Positions 44,728 to 54,203 are shown, numbered from the stretch's first letter. The stretch is DNA of 64,000 bases from Aquamicrobium sp. LC103 (GCF_001014615.2 NZ_LBCQ02000003.1:124001-188000); one strand, 5' to 3'. Numbers and translations: made by a program. Notes: generated by a model not told the origin, from the letters alone.

Positions 44728-45132
44728 TGCGTCCGATCCTTCGAACCGGCGAAACAAATCATCAGCGTCCGCATTGCCGATGCCTTCGCCGGATTGGAAA
44801 GACCGGTTGAAAGGATCATGGAAGCGTTCGCCAAACCCTTGGAGGGCGCGGACTGCAGGCCGCTCCCGGCCCTTGCCAGACAGTCGTAGAAGCCGATCGT
44901 CGCCGCGTCAATTCTTCCTTTGCTCCGAAACCGATTACGGCGTTTCTGCGATAAAATTGAGCAAAAGGGTTGCCTCCGTGAATCTCACGGCCTATGTTGG
45001 ACAGATCAACAAACGAAATCCTCAATGTCACGGTCAATATCTTGAAATGATACTGGCTGTGGGATTCCTTTTTGTGCTCGAACATAGCTGTCATTTGACT
45101 GACGAAGGAATCCGATAGATTTAGAAGGCTCC
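44728..45132. other. 405-base intergenic region with the proV promoter
   Basis: No convincing gene. It separates the glyoxalase-fold gene from divergent proV and holds the promoter/palindrome at 44970-44998 and the proV ribosome-binding site AGAAGG just before 45133. A long 5' untranslated region of about 130 bases lies between. Confidence 0.6.
44970..44998 (+). promoter_or_regulatory. proVWX promoter with a palindrome in its spacer
   Basis: TTGCCT (44970-44975) and TATGTT (44993-44998) are separated by exactly 17 bases, matching a sigma-70-type promoter. The spacer is filled by CCGTGA-ATC-TCACGG (44976-44990), a perfect inverted repeat, ideal for a repressor that blocks polymerase. The regulator is not known. 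Prediction from sequence only. Confidence 0.55.
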
Positions 45133-46323
45133 ATGAAATTCAAGGTATCTGCCAAGAACATTTTCAAGATTTTTGGCACTCATCCCGAAGAAGCGCTTCG
45201 CCTTTTGCGTGAAGGCCGCAGCAAGGAAGAGATTTTCGCCGAAACCGGCCACACCGTAGGCGTCCAGGACACGAGCTTCGACGTGGGCGAAGGCCAGATC
45301 TTCGTCGTCATGGGCCTGTCGGGTTCGGGCAAGTCGACGCTGGTGCGCATGATCAACGGCTTGATTGAGCCGACTTCGGGCCAGATGCTCGTCGACGGCG
45401 TCGATGTCGCCTCCTGCTCGGCGCAGGAACTGCGCCGCATCCGGCGCGAGAAGGTCGCGATGGTGTTCCAGCACTTCGCCTTGTTCCCACACAAGACGGT
45501 TGCCGAGAACGCCGCCTACGGCCTGAAGATCCGCGGCATGGCCGCTGCCGAGCGACGCGAGCGCGCGATCGCCGCCCTCGCCCAGGTCGGGCTCGAGGCC
45601 TATGCCGACAGCTATCCCGACGAGCTTTCCGGCGGCATGCAGCAGCGCGTGGGACTTGCCCGCGGGCTTGCGGCCGAGCCGGAAGTTCTCCTCATGGACG
45701 AGCCCTTCTCGGCGCTCGATCCGCTCATCCGCCGCGACATGCAGGAGGAACTGCTCGAACTGCAGCGCACGATGAAGAAGACGATCATCTTCATCACCCA
45801 CGACCTCAACGAGGCGCTCACGCTCGGCGACAAGATCGCGATCATGAAGGATGGCCGCTTCGTCCAGATCGGTACGGCCGAGGAGATCGTGGACACGCCG
45901 GCGGACGACTATGTCGCGGCCTTCACCGCGGACATCGACCGCTCGCGCGTCTTCACCGCGGCCAGCGTCTCCGTCGCCCCCGAGGCGCTCGAGCTTTCAT
46001 CCGCCACCGCCCAATCGGCGATCCAGCGCATGGAAGAGCTGGGGCGCGACGCGCTCTACATCGTCGACGGCGAAAACATCGCCGGCCTGGTCACCTATCG
46101 CGACCTGACGGCTTCCGTCCGCGACAATGGCGGCGCGCTTCGCGACGCCATCCTTTCCGACTTTCCGAAGGCGGGTCGTTCGACCGAGCTTTTCGAGCTC
46201 TATCCGCTTGCCCAGAGCGGGCTTCCCATCGCCGTGACCAACCGCAAGGGCCGGCTGGAGGGCATCGTTCCGCCGGAAGCCGTGTTCGCGAAGCTCGCCG
46301 GCGAACAGCAGCCGGCAGCCTGA
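45133..46323 (+). CDS. proV: glycine betaine/L-proline ABC transporter ATP-binding protein
   Basis: The 396-residue ATPase has the ProV-type N-terminus ([25 protein letters not shown]) before Walker [10 protein letters not shown] (61-69), the Q-loop [12 protein letters not shown] signature LSGGMQQRV, Walker [13 protein letters not shown] and H-loop THD. Two C-terminal CBS domains (about 275-390) usually sense ionic strength. It energises ProW and imports osmoprotectant. ATG 45133 has GAAGG upstream. First gene of proVWX. Confidence 0.95.
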   Translation: MKFKVSAKNIFKIFGTHPEEALRLLREGRSKEEIFAETGHTVGVQDTSFDVGEGQIFVVMGLSGSGKSTLVRMINGLIEPTSGQMLVDGVDVASCSAQELRRIRREKVAMVFQHFALFPHKTVAENAAYGLKIRGMAAAERRERAIAALAQVGLEAYADSYPDELSGGMQQRVGLARGLAAEPEVLLMDEPFSALDPLIRRDMQEELLELQRTMKKTIIFITHDLNEALTLGDKIAIMKDGRFVQIGTAEEIVDTPADDYVAAFTADIDRSRVFTAASVSVAPEALELSSATAQSAIQRMEELGRDALYIVDGENIAGLVTYRDLTASVRDNGGALRDAILSDFPKAGRSTELFELYPLAQSGLPIAVTNRKGRLEGIVPPEAVFAKLAGEQQPAA

Positions 46324-46338
46324 GGCCAGGAGTTTTTC

Positions 46339-47268
46339 ATGTTCAGTCCCTCAGACCTTCTCACCATTCCCTTGAACGAATGGGTCAACAGCTTCGTGCG
46401 CGACTGGCTGGTGCCGAATTTCCGGCCGTTCTTCCGCTCGCTGCAATGGCCCGTCACGCTGGTGCTCAACAATCTCGACGCGTTTCTCAATGCCGTGCCG
46501 ATGCTGGCCTTCACCGCGGTCCTCGCACTCGTCGCGTGGCGAACCGCCGGCCACCGGGTTGCGATATTCACGGCGATCGCGCTCTGCTTCATCGATATGA
46601 TCGGCCTCTGGCCGGAAACGATGACGACCTTGTCGATGGTCGTCACCGCGGTCTTCTTCTGCACCGTGATCGGCATTCCGCTGGGCATAATCGCGGCCGG
46701 CAGCGACCGTTTCCAGATGGTGCTGCGCCCGGTGCTCGACATCATGCAGACGATCCCCTCCTTCGTCTATCTCGTGCCCATCGTCATGCTGTTCGGCGTC
46801 GGCATGGTCCCCGGCATCATAGCGACGATCATCTTCGCGCTGCCGCCGATCATCCGCCTGACCAATCTCGGCATCCGCAACGTGCGCCATGATCTGATCG
46901 AGGCGGCGCAGACGTTCGGCTCGACCCGCTGGCAGATGCTGTGGGATCTGCAGTTCCCGCTCGCCCTGCGCACCATCATGGCCGGCCTCAACCAGACGCT
47001 GATGCTGGCGCTGTCGATGGTGGTGATCGCGGCGATGATCGGCGCCGGCGGGCTCGGCCTCGTGGTCTTCACCGGCCTCGGCCGCCTCGACGTCGGCAAC
47101 GCGACCGCCGGCGGCGTCGGCATCGTGCTGATCGCGATCATCCTCGATCGCATCACCCAGGCGCTCGGCGAGCAGCGGCAGGTCCGCACCACGTCGCTGT
47201 TTGCGACGCTCAAGCAGCTCTTCAGCGTGTCGGCGCCTCCTGTCGACCGCACCGAACGGGCAGGCTGA
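46339..47268 (+). CDS. proW: glycine betaine/L-proline ABC transporter permease
   Basis: The 309-residue inner-membrane protein has about six or seven helices after an amphipathic N-terminus (LLTIPLNEWVNSFVRDWL). The EAA loop is seen as IEAAQTFGSTRWQMLWDLQFPLALRTIMAGLNQ. It forms the channel with ProV at its inner face. It starts 15 bases after proV with AGGAG nearby (gccaggagtttttc). Confidence 0.95.
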   Translation: MFSPSDLLTIPLNEWVNSFVRDWLVPNFRPFFRSLQWPVTLVLNNLDAFLNAVPMLAFTAVLALVAWRTAGHRVAIFTAIALCFIDMIGLWPETMTTLSMVVTAVFFCTVIGIPLGIIAAGSDRFQMVLRPVLDIMQTIPSFVYLVPIVMLFGVGMVPGIIATIIFALPPIIRLTNLGIRNVRHDLIEAAQTFGSTRWQMLWDLQFPLALRTIMAGLNQTLMLALSMVVIAAMIGAGGLGLVVFTGLGRLDVGNATAGGVGIVLIAIILDRITQALGEQRQVRTTSLFATLKQLFSVSAPPVDRTERAG

Positions 47269-47358
47269 TCCGGTCTGCCCGGCCGCATTCCATTGGGGCG
47301 GCATCCGCGTCCTGCTTCTTGCAGGCGATCAGGCAAAGAAAATCAAAGGAGAACCATC

Positions 47359-48396
47359 ATGAAGAGAGCAATTCTCTCCCGGGCGCTGGCACTCGGCGTG
47401 TCAATCGCCGCCATCGGAGCGATGCAATTGCCCGCCGTCGCGCAGGACAATCCCGGCGACGGCACCACCGTCAGGATGGCGCAGGCGACCTGGGACACGG
47501 GTTGGTTCGAGGCCGCGATCTACAAGCAGATGCTGGAGGCGCTCGGCTACACGGTCGAGGGACCGACCACGCTCGACAACCCGCCCTTCTACCAGGCCGT
47601 CGCCCAGGGCGATTTGGACCTGTGGGTCAATGGCTGGTTCCCGCTGCACAACACCTATGAAAGCACCTTCTCGCAGGGTGCCGAGATTGTCGGCGCGGTC
47701 GCCGAGGGCGGTGCGCTGGAGGGCTATCTGGTCGACAAGGCCTCGGCCGAGAAGTTCGACATCAAGACGCTCGACGACTTCAAGCGCGACGAGGTCAAGG
47801 AAGCCTTCGACCGTGACGGCGACGGCAAGGCCGATCTGGTCGCCTGCCCGCCCGGCTGGGGCTGCGAGGTCAATATCGAACACCATCTCGACGCCTACGA
47901 GCTGCGCGATCACGTGAACCCGATCAAGGCGAGCTACGCGGCCTCGATGGCCGATGCGATCGCCGCCTACGAGCAGGGCGAGCCTATCCTGTTCTACACC
48001 TGGACGCCGAACTGGACCGTCAACGCGCTCGTTCCGGGCGAGGACGTGGTCTGGATCGAGGTGCCGGAAGTGGACCTGCCGGAGGAGATCGCCGATCTCG
48101 CCGACGCCGCGACGCTCGACGGCGTGACCGGCTGCGTTGCCGATCCCTGCACGCTCGGCTTCCCGGCGAACGACATCCGTCCTGTCGCCAACACGGCGTT
48201 CCTCGACGAGAACCCGGCGGTGCGCAAGCTGCTCGAGGAAGCTTCGATTCCGGTCGAGGACATCTTCGCGCAGAACGCCAAGATGAATGACGGCGAGGGC
48301 AGCCAGTCGGATGTCGACCGTCACGCCTCCGAATGGATCGAGGCCAACCGCGATCTGGTCGACGGCTGGCTGGAAACCGCCCGCCAGTCCAACTGA
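47359..48396 (+). CDS. proX: glycine betaine/L-proline ABC transporter substrate-binding protein
   Basis: A 345-residue periplasmic protein with signal MKRAILSRALALGVSIAAIGAMQLPAVAQ (cleaved after AQ about 29). The aromatic ligand-cage region includes ATWDTGWFEAAIYKQMLEALGYTVEG, WVNGWFPLHNTYE, and the Cys-containing VACPPGWGCEVN and FYTWTPNWTVNAL loops of E. coli ProX-type proteins. It delivers glycine betaine, proline betaine or similar to ProVW. AAAGGAG precedes ATG 47359. The gap of 90 bases after proW may allow higher expression of this gene. Confidence 0.95.
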   Translation: MKRAILSRALALGVSIAAIGAMQLPAVAQDNPGDGTTVRMAQATWDTGWFEAAIYKQMLEALGYTVEGPTTLDNPPFYQAVAQGDLDLWVNGWFPLHNTYESTFSQGAEIVGAVAEGGALEGYLVDKASAEKFDIKTLDDFKRDEVKEAFDRDGDGKADLVACPPGWGCEVNIEHHLDAYELRDHVNPIKASYAASMADAIAAYEQGEPILFYTWTPNWTVNALVPGEDVVWIEVPEVDLPEEIADLADAATLDGVTGCVADPCTLGFPANDIRPVANTAFLDENPAVRKLLEEASIPVEDIFAQNAKMNDGEGSQSDVDRHASEWIEANRDLVDGWLETARQSN

Positions 48397-48420
48397 GGCG
48401 AAGCTCGGTCGAGTTTCTCG

Positions 48421-48446
48421 AAGCGGGCCCTCGTGGCCCGCTTCTT
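48421..48446 (+). terminator. rho-independent terminator after proX
   Basis: aagcgggcc (48421-48429) and ggcccgctt (48435-48443) form a 9-bp perfect stem with loop CTCGT, followed by a short pyrimidine tract CTTCTTC. It ends the proVWX transcript before uvrD. Confidence 0.8.
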
Positions 48447-48522
48447 CACATTTGACGGCCGGCGGCAGGAGAAACCCGCTTCGTGCTGGCCTTTCCGGCC
48501 CGAATCACTACATTCGGAGCAA

Positions 48523-51093
48523 ATGTCCGGTTCCCCTGACGATATTCCCTTCTTCGACGAGGAGGACGCGCCGCGCCGCGCCCCTGCCCCAGCGGCGGGT
48601 GGCATCGCCGCGCGCGCCATGGCGGCAAGGCAGGGCGGCAGCGCGCCCGACTATCTGAAGGGGCTCAACCCCGAGCAGCGGCTTGCCGTGGAGACCACCG
48701 AAGGCCCGGTGCTGGTGCTCGCCGGCGCCGGCACCGGCAAGACCCGCGTGCTGACGACGCGCATCGCGCACATCCTCGCCACCGGCCGCGCCTGGCCCTC
48801 GCAGATCCTTGCCGTCACCTTCACCAACAAGGCGGCGCGCGAGATGAAGAGCCGCATCGGCGTGCTCGTCGGCGAGCAGGTGGAGGGCATGCCCTGGCTC
48901 GGCACCTTCCATTCGATCGGCGTCAAGCTGCTGCGCCGCCATGCCGAACTGGTCGGCCTGCGCTCCGACTTCACCATCCTCGACACCGACGACGTCATCC
49001 GGCTGATCAAGCAGTTGATCCAGGCCGAGGGGCTCGACGACAAGCGCTGGCCTGCGCGCCAATTCGCGATGATGATCGACGGCTGGAAGAACAAGGGCCT
49101 CGGCCCGGCCGAAATTCCCGAGGGCGACGCCCGCTCCTTTGCCAACGGCAAGGGCCGCGAACTCTACAAGGCCTATCAGGACCGGCTCCTGACGCTCAAT
49201 GCCTGCGATTTCGGCGACCTGCTCTGTCATCCGATCCGCGTCCTGCGCCAGCACCACGACGTGCTTTCGGAATATCACCGCAAGTTCAAATACATATTGG
49301 TGGACGAGTATCAGGACACCAACACCGCGCAGTATATGTGGCTGCGGCTGTTGGCGCAGCGGCCGGGCACCAACGGGAACCCCGGCCCCGCGGAGAGCCC
49401 GCCGTCGACGACGGCGGTGCGGCCCGTGAGCGAAAGCAAGGTCAACATCTGCTGCGTGGGCGACGACGATCAGTCGATCTACGGCTGGCGTGGCGCCGAG
49501 GTCGACAACATCCTGCGCTTCGAGAAGGATTTTCCCGGCGCGACCGTGATCCGGCTCGAGCGCAACTACCGCTCGACCGCGCATATCCTCGGTGCGGCCT
49601 CGCATCTCATCGCGCACAATGAAGGCCGGCTCGGCAAGACGCTCTTCACCGATGCCCCCGACCCGGACGACCCCAAGGTGATGGTCCATGCCGCCTGGGA
49701 TTCGGAGGAGGAGGCGCGCGCCGTCGGCGAGGAGATCGAGGCCCTGCAGCGCAAGGGCTGCAATCTCAACGACATGGCGATCCTGGTGCGCGCGTCCTTC
49801 CAGATGCGCGAGTTCGAGGACCGTTTCGTCACGCTCGGCCTCAACTACCGCGTCATCGGCGGCCCGCGCTTCTACGAGCGCCAGGAGATCCGCGACGCGA
49901 TGGCCTATTTCCGCGTCGTCGCTCAGCCGGCCGACGACCTCGCCTTCGAACGCATCGTCAACGTGCCCAAGCGCGGGCTCGGCGAGGCCGCAGTCAGGCA
50001 GGTCCACGACACCGCGCGTGCGCTGCGGGTGCCGATGCTGGAGGCGGCCGCCAAGCTCGCCGAGAGCGACGAGCTGAAGCCCAAGCCGCGTGCCGCGCTG
50101 CGAGAGGTGGCGGCCAATTTCGCCCGTTGGCAGGGCCTCATCGACACGACCCCGCATACCGAGCTCGCAGAGACCATCCTGGAGGAATCCGGCTACACCG
50201 ACATGTGGAAGAACGACCGCTCGGCGGAGGCGCCGGGGCGGCTCGAAAACCTCAAGGAGCTGATCCGCTCCATGGAGGAATACGAGTCGCTGCGCTCCTT
50301 CCTCGAACATGTCGCTCTCGTCATGGACGCCGAGCAGCAGGAAGAGCTCGACGCGGTCAACATCATGACGCTGCATTCGGCCAAGGGGCTGGAGTTCGAC
50401 ACCGTCTTCCTCCCCGGCTGGGAGGAAGGGCTCTTCCCGCACCAGCGCTCGCTCGACGAGGGCGGCCGCTCCGGCCTCGAGGAGGAGCGCCGTCTCGCCT
50501 ATGTCGGGCTCACGCGCGCCAAGAAGAACCTGCATCTCTGGTTCGTCTCCAACCGCCGCATCCACGGCCTCTGGCAATCGACGATCCCCTCGCGCTTCCT
50601 CGACGAACTGCCGGAGATGCATGTCGAGGTGGCCGAGACCGGCTCATCCTATGGCGGCTACGGCGGCTATGGCGATGTCGGCCGGCGCAATCCCTACGGC
50701 GCCTCGCGCTTCGACAATGTCGGCCAGGGCAGCGGTTCCTTTTCCAACACCTACGCCACGCCCGGCTGGCAGCGCGCGCAGCAGAATCGCACCGAAGCGA
50801 CCGACCGCAACTGGGGCTCGCGCTCCGGTCACGCGGTCGAGCGCATCGGCTATGGCGAGACGGATTCGGGCTACGGTGCCGGCCGCGGCTCGGTGAAGGG
50901 TCGCACGATCGAGGGCGAACTGGTCGCCAAGTCGGTTTCCGACAGCCCTTCCCCGTTCAAGGTCGGCGACCGCGTCTTCCACCAGAAGTTCGGCAACGGC
51001 AACGTCTCCGCCATCGACGGCAACAAGCTCACCATCGATTTCGACAAGGCCGGCCAAAAGCGCGTGCTCGACGGCTTCGTCAGCGCCGTCTGA
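48523..51093 (+). CDS. uvrD: UvrD/PcrA-type DNA helicase
   Basis: The 856-residue SF1A helicase unwinds DNA 3'-5' in nucleotide excision and mismatch repair. Motif I is AGAGTGKT (67-74), Ia FTNKAAREMKSRI, II VDEYQDTN, III CVGDDDQSIYGWRGA, IV RLERNYRS, V TLHSAKGLEFD, VI VGLTRAKKN. About 28 extra Pro/Gly/Ser residues (277-306) separate motif II and III, an unusual insertion. The C-terminus has a Gly/Tyr-rich stretch and then a Tudor-like fold (VGDRVFHQKFGNGNVSAIDG). ATG 48523 has CGGAG upstream. Confidence 0.94.
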   Translation: MSGSPDDIPFFDEEDAPRRAPAPAAGGIAARAMAARQGGSAPDYLKGLNPEQRLAVETTEGPVLVLAGAGTGKTRVLTTRIAHILATGRAWPSQILAVTFTNKAAREMKSRIGVLVGEQVEGMPWLGTFHSIGVKLLRRHAELVGLRSDFTILDTDDVIRLIKQLIQAEGLDDKRWPARQFAMMIDGWKNKGLGPAEIPEGDARSFANGKGRELYKAYQDRLLTLNACDFGDLLCHPIRVLRQHHDVLSEYHRKFKYILVDEYQDTNTAQYMWLRLLAQRPGTNGNPGPAESPPSTTAVRPVSESKVNICCVGDDDQSIYGWRGAEVDNILRFEKDFPGATVIRLERNYRSTAHILGAASHLIAHNEGRLGKTLFTDAPDPDDPKVMVHAAWDSEEEARAVGEEIEALQRKGCNLNDMAILVRASFQMREFEDRFVTLGLNYRVIGGPRFYERQEIRDAMAYFRVVAQPADDLAFERIVNVPKRGLGEAAVRQVHDTARALRVPMLEAAAKLAESDELKPKPRAALREVAANFARWQGLIDTTPHTELAETILEESGYTDMWKNDRSAEAPGRLENLKELIRSMEEYESLRSFLEHVALVMDAEQQEELDAVNIMTLHSAKGLEFDTVFLPGWEEGLFPHQRSLDEGGRSGLEEERRLAYVGLTRAKKNLHLWFVSNRRIHGLWQSTIPSRFLDELPEMHVEVAETGSSYGGYGGYGDVGRRNPYGASRFDNVGQGSGSFSNTYATPGWQRAQQNRTEATDRNWGSRSGHAVERIGYGETDSGYGAGRGSVKGRTIEGELVAKSVSDSPSPFKVGDRVFHQKFGNGNVSAIDGNKLTIDFDKAGQKRVLDGFVSAV

Positions 51094-51099
51094 ACGGCT

Positions 51100-51684
51100 T
51101 CAGCAGGGCTTGCCGACAGTCATCGCTTCGCGGAAGGCCGCGTCCTCGTCCAGGAATACCACCTCGGGACCCGCACCGACCGCATCGAAGTACCTGCTGA
51201 CGAAGCAGCGGAACGATGCGCAAAGCGCGATGTCGCAAATCTGCCGGTCACTGAAACCGACCCTTCGCAGCCGCTCGATGTCTTGTTCGGTGATCCGGGA
51301 CGCGTCGACTGCGATCTTCTCGGCATAGGCGAGCATTTCGACGTCGCGGTCGGAAAGGCCCGCATTGCGGAAATCCCGCTGGGCCGCAAGAACCGCCTCC
51401 TTCGAGCCGAGATCGTCGATCAACTGCCTGGCGTAAACCTGCGAGCAATAGGTCGAGGGGATGCGTTTGGCGCAGATCAGCGTGATCAGGCGCCACTCCC
51501 GCACTCCCAGCGAGAAACCGGCACGGATGCCGTTCGAAAAATCGCTGTAGAGCGGCAGCAGATCGGGACGCGCGGTGAAGCAGCTCGTCGCCTCCATGAC
51601 GAAGCCGAGCTGCGATTTCTGCTTGTCGTAGATCTCGGCGATCCTGCCGGTGGCCTCTGCTTCCGATATCGTCTGCAAGAACAT
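51100..51684 (-). CDS. carboxymuconolactone decarboxylase/AhpD-like protein
   Basis: A 194-residue all-helical protein of the AhpD-like superfamily. LGVREWRLITLICAKRIPSTYCSQVYARQLID (about 59-90) is the core, but it has one Cys in YCSQVY where redox-active members have CxxC, so peroxidase activity by a dithiol is not expected from this motif alone. A second part, QDIERLRRVGFSDRQICDIALCASF, holds Cys residues. Role unknown; peroxidase-related or carboxymuconolactone decarboxylase-like. ATG 51684 follows GGAG. Convergent with uvrD. Confidence 0.85.
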   Translation of the reverse strand: MFLQTISEAEATGRIAEIYDKQKSQLGFVMEATSCFTARPDLLPLYSDFSNGIRAGFSLGVREWRLITLICAKRIPSTYCSQVYARQLIDDLGSKEAVLAAQRDFRNAGLSDRDVEMLAYAEKIAVDASRITEQDIERLRRVGFSDRQICDIALCASFRCFVSRYFDAVGAGPEVVFLDEDAAFREAMTVGKPC

Positions 51685-52138
51685 TCCTGGGTCTCCGGAA
51701 AAGCCGCCCCGCCGCTGGCAGGTCTAGCAAATCCGCGCCGCCGCGAAAGTCATCCATTCGGAGACTTTCTACCTCCAACCGGCAGGGACGGGTGGCCGAC
51801 GGATGGCCCGCGTCCTTCGCAATTCGACATCCTTAAGTTGCAAAATAATTCAATACAACTTTTGCTTACGTTGGGTTATGTTTCATGCGCGGGCAATTGT
51901 GCCCGCACCTTCCGCTTCCGAGCGGGTTACCTCCGGCCCCCTTCCGTCTCACCACCCCCGCGGCGGAAGGGGTACCCCGGAAGCCAGATGATGAAGACGG
52001 GTCCTGCGCGCCACTCTTGCCGCCCTCGCCGTGGCGTTGCCGCCGCCCAGTATGCCGATCAGAACGTTGCCGAGCAGGGCCGTTGCCCGCGCTGGTCTTG
52101 TTGCCGCTCAGAATGCCGGAAACGACGTTTCCACACGC
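51685..52138. other. 454-base gene-free region
   Basis: No convincing coding frame on either strand. It holds an AT-rich stretch near 51836-51880, with a loose AGTTG/CAACT inverted pair, and a 7-bp hairpin gcgggca-attg-tgcccgc at 51889-51906. The right part (52040-52135) shows diffuse internal similarity (GTTGCCG... and CAGAATGCCG-type blocks) and could be a decayed sequence. Nothing can be called. Confidence 0.5.
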
Positions 52139-52762
52139 TCAGCCTTCCCAGCGATCGAGAAATTCCTCGATCGGCATCGCCTGCATATGCGGCACCGCGC
52201 GCGCGATCTTTTCGGGCGGCCAGTCCCACCAGGCGAGCCTTTCGATCCTCTCTGCGATCTCCGGTGTGAAGCGCATGCGCAGCCTCTTCGCCGGCGCGCC
52301 GGCGACGATCTCATAGGGCGCGACGTCCCGGCGCACCACCGCGTTGGCGCCGATCACCGCGCCGTTGCCGACGGCGACGCCGGGCAGGACGACGGCGCCG
52401 TGGCCGATCCAGACATCGTTCCCGATGGTCACGCGCTTTGCCCCGCGGCGTTCGCGAAACTCCTGGTCGACGCCCAGATACTTGAAATACTCGTTCGGCC
52501 TGTAGCTGACCTTGTGCGTCGTCACCCGCTCCAGCGGATGCTCGAGCGCGTTGATGCGCACATTGGCCGCGATCGAGCAGAACTTGCCGATCGAGGCATA
52601 GATCGCCTCGCCGTGCCGCTCGAAATAGGAATAGTCGCCGACGGTCACCTCGCGCAGGATCACACGCTCGCCGATCGAGGCATGGCGGCCGAGCTTGCAC
52701 GATTTGAGCTCGGCCGTGGAATGGATGCGCGGTTCGGAATCGGATGCGATGGGCCCGGTCAT
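52139..52762 (-). CDS. hexapeptide-repeat acetyltransferase (phosphonate-associated DapH/DapD/GlmU type)
   Basis: A 207-residue left-handed beta-helix acetyltransferase. IGERVILREVTVGDYSYFERHGEAIYASIGKFCSIAANVRINALEHPLERVTTHK with the catalytic His, then VTIGNDVWIGHGAVVLPGVAVGNGAVIGANAVVRRDVAPYEIVAGAPAK, is the pattern of the phn-linked transferase family and of xenobiotic acetyltransferases. Members near phosphonate genes are thought to acetylate aminoalkylphosphonates. No phn genes are in view, so the substrate is open. ATG 52762; single gene or pair with the CreA gene. Confidence 0.85.
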   Translation of the reverse strand: MTGPIASDSEPRIHSTAELKSCKLGRHASIGERVILREVTVGDYSYFERHGEAIYASIGKFCSIAANVRINALEHPLERVTTHKVSYRPNEYFKYLGVDQEFRERRGAKRVTIGNDVWIGHGAVVLPGVAVGNGAVIGANAVVRRDVAPYEIVAGAPAKRLRMRFTPEIAERIERLAWWDWPPEKIARAVPHMQAMPIEEFLDRWEG

Positions 52763-52816
52763 CGGACTGGTTTACGCGGCGGGAACCACGCCCGCAAGCT
52801 TACCGGCGGCAACCCT

Positions 52817-53305
52817 CTATTGCGGCTTGCCCTTCTCCCAGGTCACCTCCTGGCCGAACAGCGGAACCGTCGATATCGCCATCTTGGCCGAACCGTCCTG
52901 GACCTGCCGGCTGTGCGAGAGATAGACCAGGGTGTCGTTTTCCTTGTCGTAGATGCGGTTCACCACCTGCTTCTTCCAGATCAGGCTTATCCCCTGCTTG
53001 AAGACCTCCTCGCCGCCTTTCGAAAGGCTGATCTCGCCGATCGATATCGGTCCGGTCTGCTGGCAGGAAATGGCGGTGTTCGACGGGTCCTCGAACCAGT
53101 TCCCCTTCTGCAGGCGGTCGATCACGCCGCGCTCGAAATAGGATATGTGACAGGTAACGCCCTGCACTTTCGGGTCCTTGACCGCTTCGACGATGATGTC
53201 GTTGCCGAGCCAGTCGACGCCGACCTCGCCGACCTGCTGCGCATCGGCCGGCGCGGCTGCGAGGAGAAGGAAGATCGGGGCGAGTGCTGCATATCTGGAA
53301 AGCAT
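52817..53305 (-). CDS. CreA family periplasmic protein
   Basis: A 162-residue exported protein. Signal MLSRYAALAPIFLLLAAAPADA is cut near residue 22. EVGVDWLGNDIIVEAVKDPKVQGVTCHISYFERG and WFEDPSNTAISCQQTGPI hold two conserved Cys (about 52 and 80) that may form a disulfide. The family is found near creBCD in some bacteria, but has no established function. ATG 53305 follows CGGAGATC. It is divergent from the SCO1 gene pair. Confidence 0.88.
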   Translation of the reverse strand: MLSRYAALAPIFLLLAAAPADAQQVGEVGVDWLGNDIIVEAVKDPKVQGVTCHISYFERGVIDRLQKGNWFEDPSNTAISCQQTGPISIGEISLSKGGEEVFKQGISLIWKKQVVNRIYDKENDTLVYLSHSRQVQDGSAKMAISTVPLFGQEVTWEKGKPQ

Positions 53306-53434
53306 GGAGATCTCCGGACTGGATGGCGAATGCGGCTCTTCAAATGGGTCCGGCCCGGCGCCCCTGCAAGTCCGGTTGCCCGGCGGCAAGATGACATCTT
53401 TTTCCAGGCGGTGGATAGCGCTATGTTTACCCTC

Positions 53435-53593
53435 ATGAAAACGAGCGACCTGCACGCCCGCACCATCACCGCGGCCTTACTGGGCATAATCGGCCTGGGG
53501 GCAGCCACCGGCCTTGCGTTCGCCGGCTGGATGGAGCACGGCCCCGGCATATTCATGTCGCTGATCCAGTCCGGTCTCGCCTGGTGTTTCTGA
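53435..53593 (+). CDS. small single-pass membrane protein upstream of SCO1
   Basis: A 52-residue protein (MKTSDLHARTITAALLGIIGLG...) with one membrane helix at about 12-30. It is in the right position to be cotranscribed with the SCO1 gene, 31 bases downstream. ATG 53423 is an alternative start. Not recognised as a known family; it could help cytochrome oxidase assembly or be a short leader gene. Confidence 0.55.
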   Translation: MKTSDLHARTITAALLGIIGLGAATGLAFAGWMEHGPGIFMSLIQSGLAWCF

Positions 53594-53624
53594 CCCTGGC
53601 CACATCAAATTCAAGAGCAGTCCG

Positions 53625-54203
53625 ATGATGCGCACCATTCTCGTAGCCATTCTTGGCATCCTGGCGGCGGCGGTCGGCTGGCTGACCTTCGATTGGTACA
53701 GCTCGCAGCAGGCCGGTCGCGCGTTCGGAGAGCCCTTCGTTCTCGTCGACCAGAATGGCGGAGAGATCACCGAGGCCGCCTTCCGCGGCGCGCCTTCGGC
53801 CGTCTTCTTCGGCTTCACCCATTGCCCCGAGGTCTGCCCGACGACCCTGTTCGAGCTGGATGGCTGGCTGAAGCAGCTCGGCGACGAGGGCAAGGACATC
53901 AAGGCTTATTTCGTCTCGATCGATCCCGAACGCGACACGCCGGAAGTGGTCGACGCCTATATCGGCAACGTCTCGGACCGCATCGTCGGCATCACCGGCG
54001 AGCCGGAGCGCGTCGCCGCCATGGCGAAGTCCTTCGGCATATACTCCAAGAAGGTCGAGCTGGAGGGCGGCGACTACACCATGGATCACACCGCCTCGAT
54101 CCTGCTCCTCGACCGCGCCGGCGACTTCGCCGGCACCATCGCCTATGGCGAGAATCCGGATAATGCGATAGCGAAGCTGAAGCGCCTGGCGGCAGGCGCC
54201 TGA
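53625..54203 (+). CDS. SCO1/SenC family copper-binding assembly protein
   Basis: The 192-residue thioredoxin-fold protein has an N-terminal membrane anchor (about 4-20). The CxxxC motif HCPEVC (Cys67 and Cys71) and His155 in [12 protein letters not shown] form the Cu site, as in SCO1/SenC. It delivers copper to the CuA site of cytochrome c oxidase or acts in redox control. The start ATG 53625 directly follows another ATG pair (MM). No cox genes are in the window. Confidence 0.94.
   Translation: MMRTILVAILGILAAAVGWLTFDWYSSQQAGRAFGEPFVLVDQNGGEITEAAFRGAPSAVFFGFTHCPEVCPTTLFELDGWLKQLGDEGKDIKAYFVSIDPERDTPEVVDAYIGNVSDRIVGITGEPERVAAMAKSFGIYSKKVELEGGDYTMDHTASILLLDRAGDFAGTIAYGENPDNAIAKLKRLAAGA

Noticed and set aside
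51885-52316. Open frame in the 52-kb gene-free region, with loosely repeated GTTGCCG blocks
   Set aside because: No clear gene; it runs antisense into the acetyltransferase. The blocks are too diverged to call a repeat.
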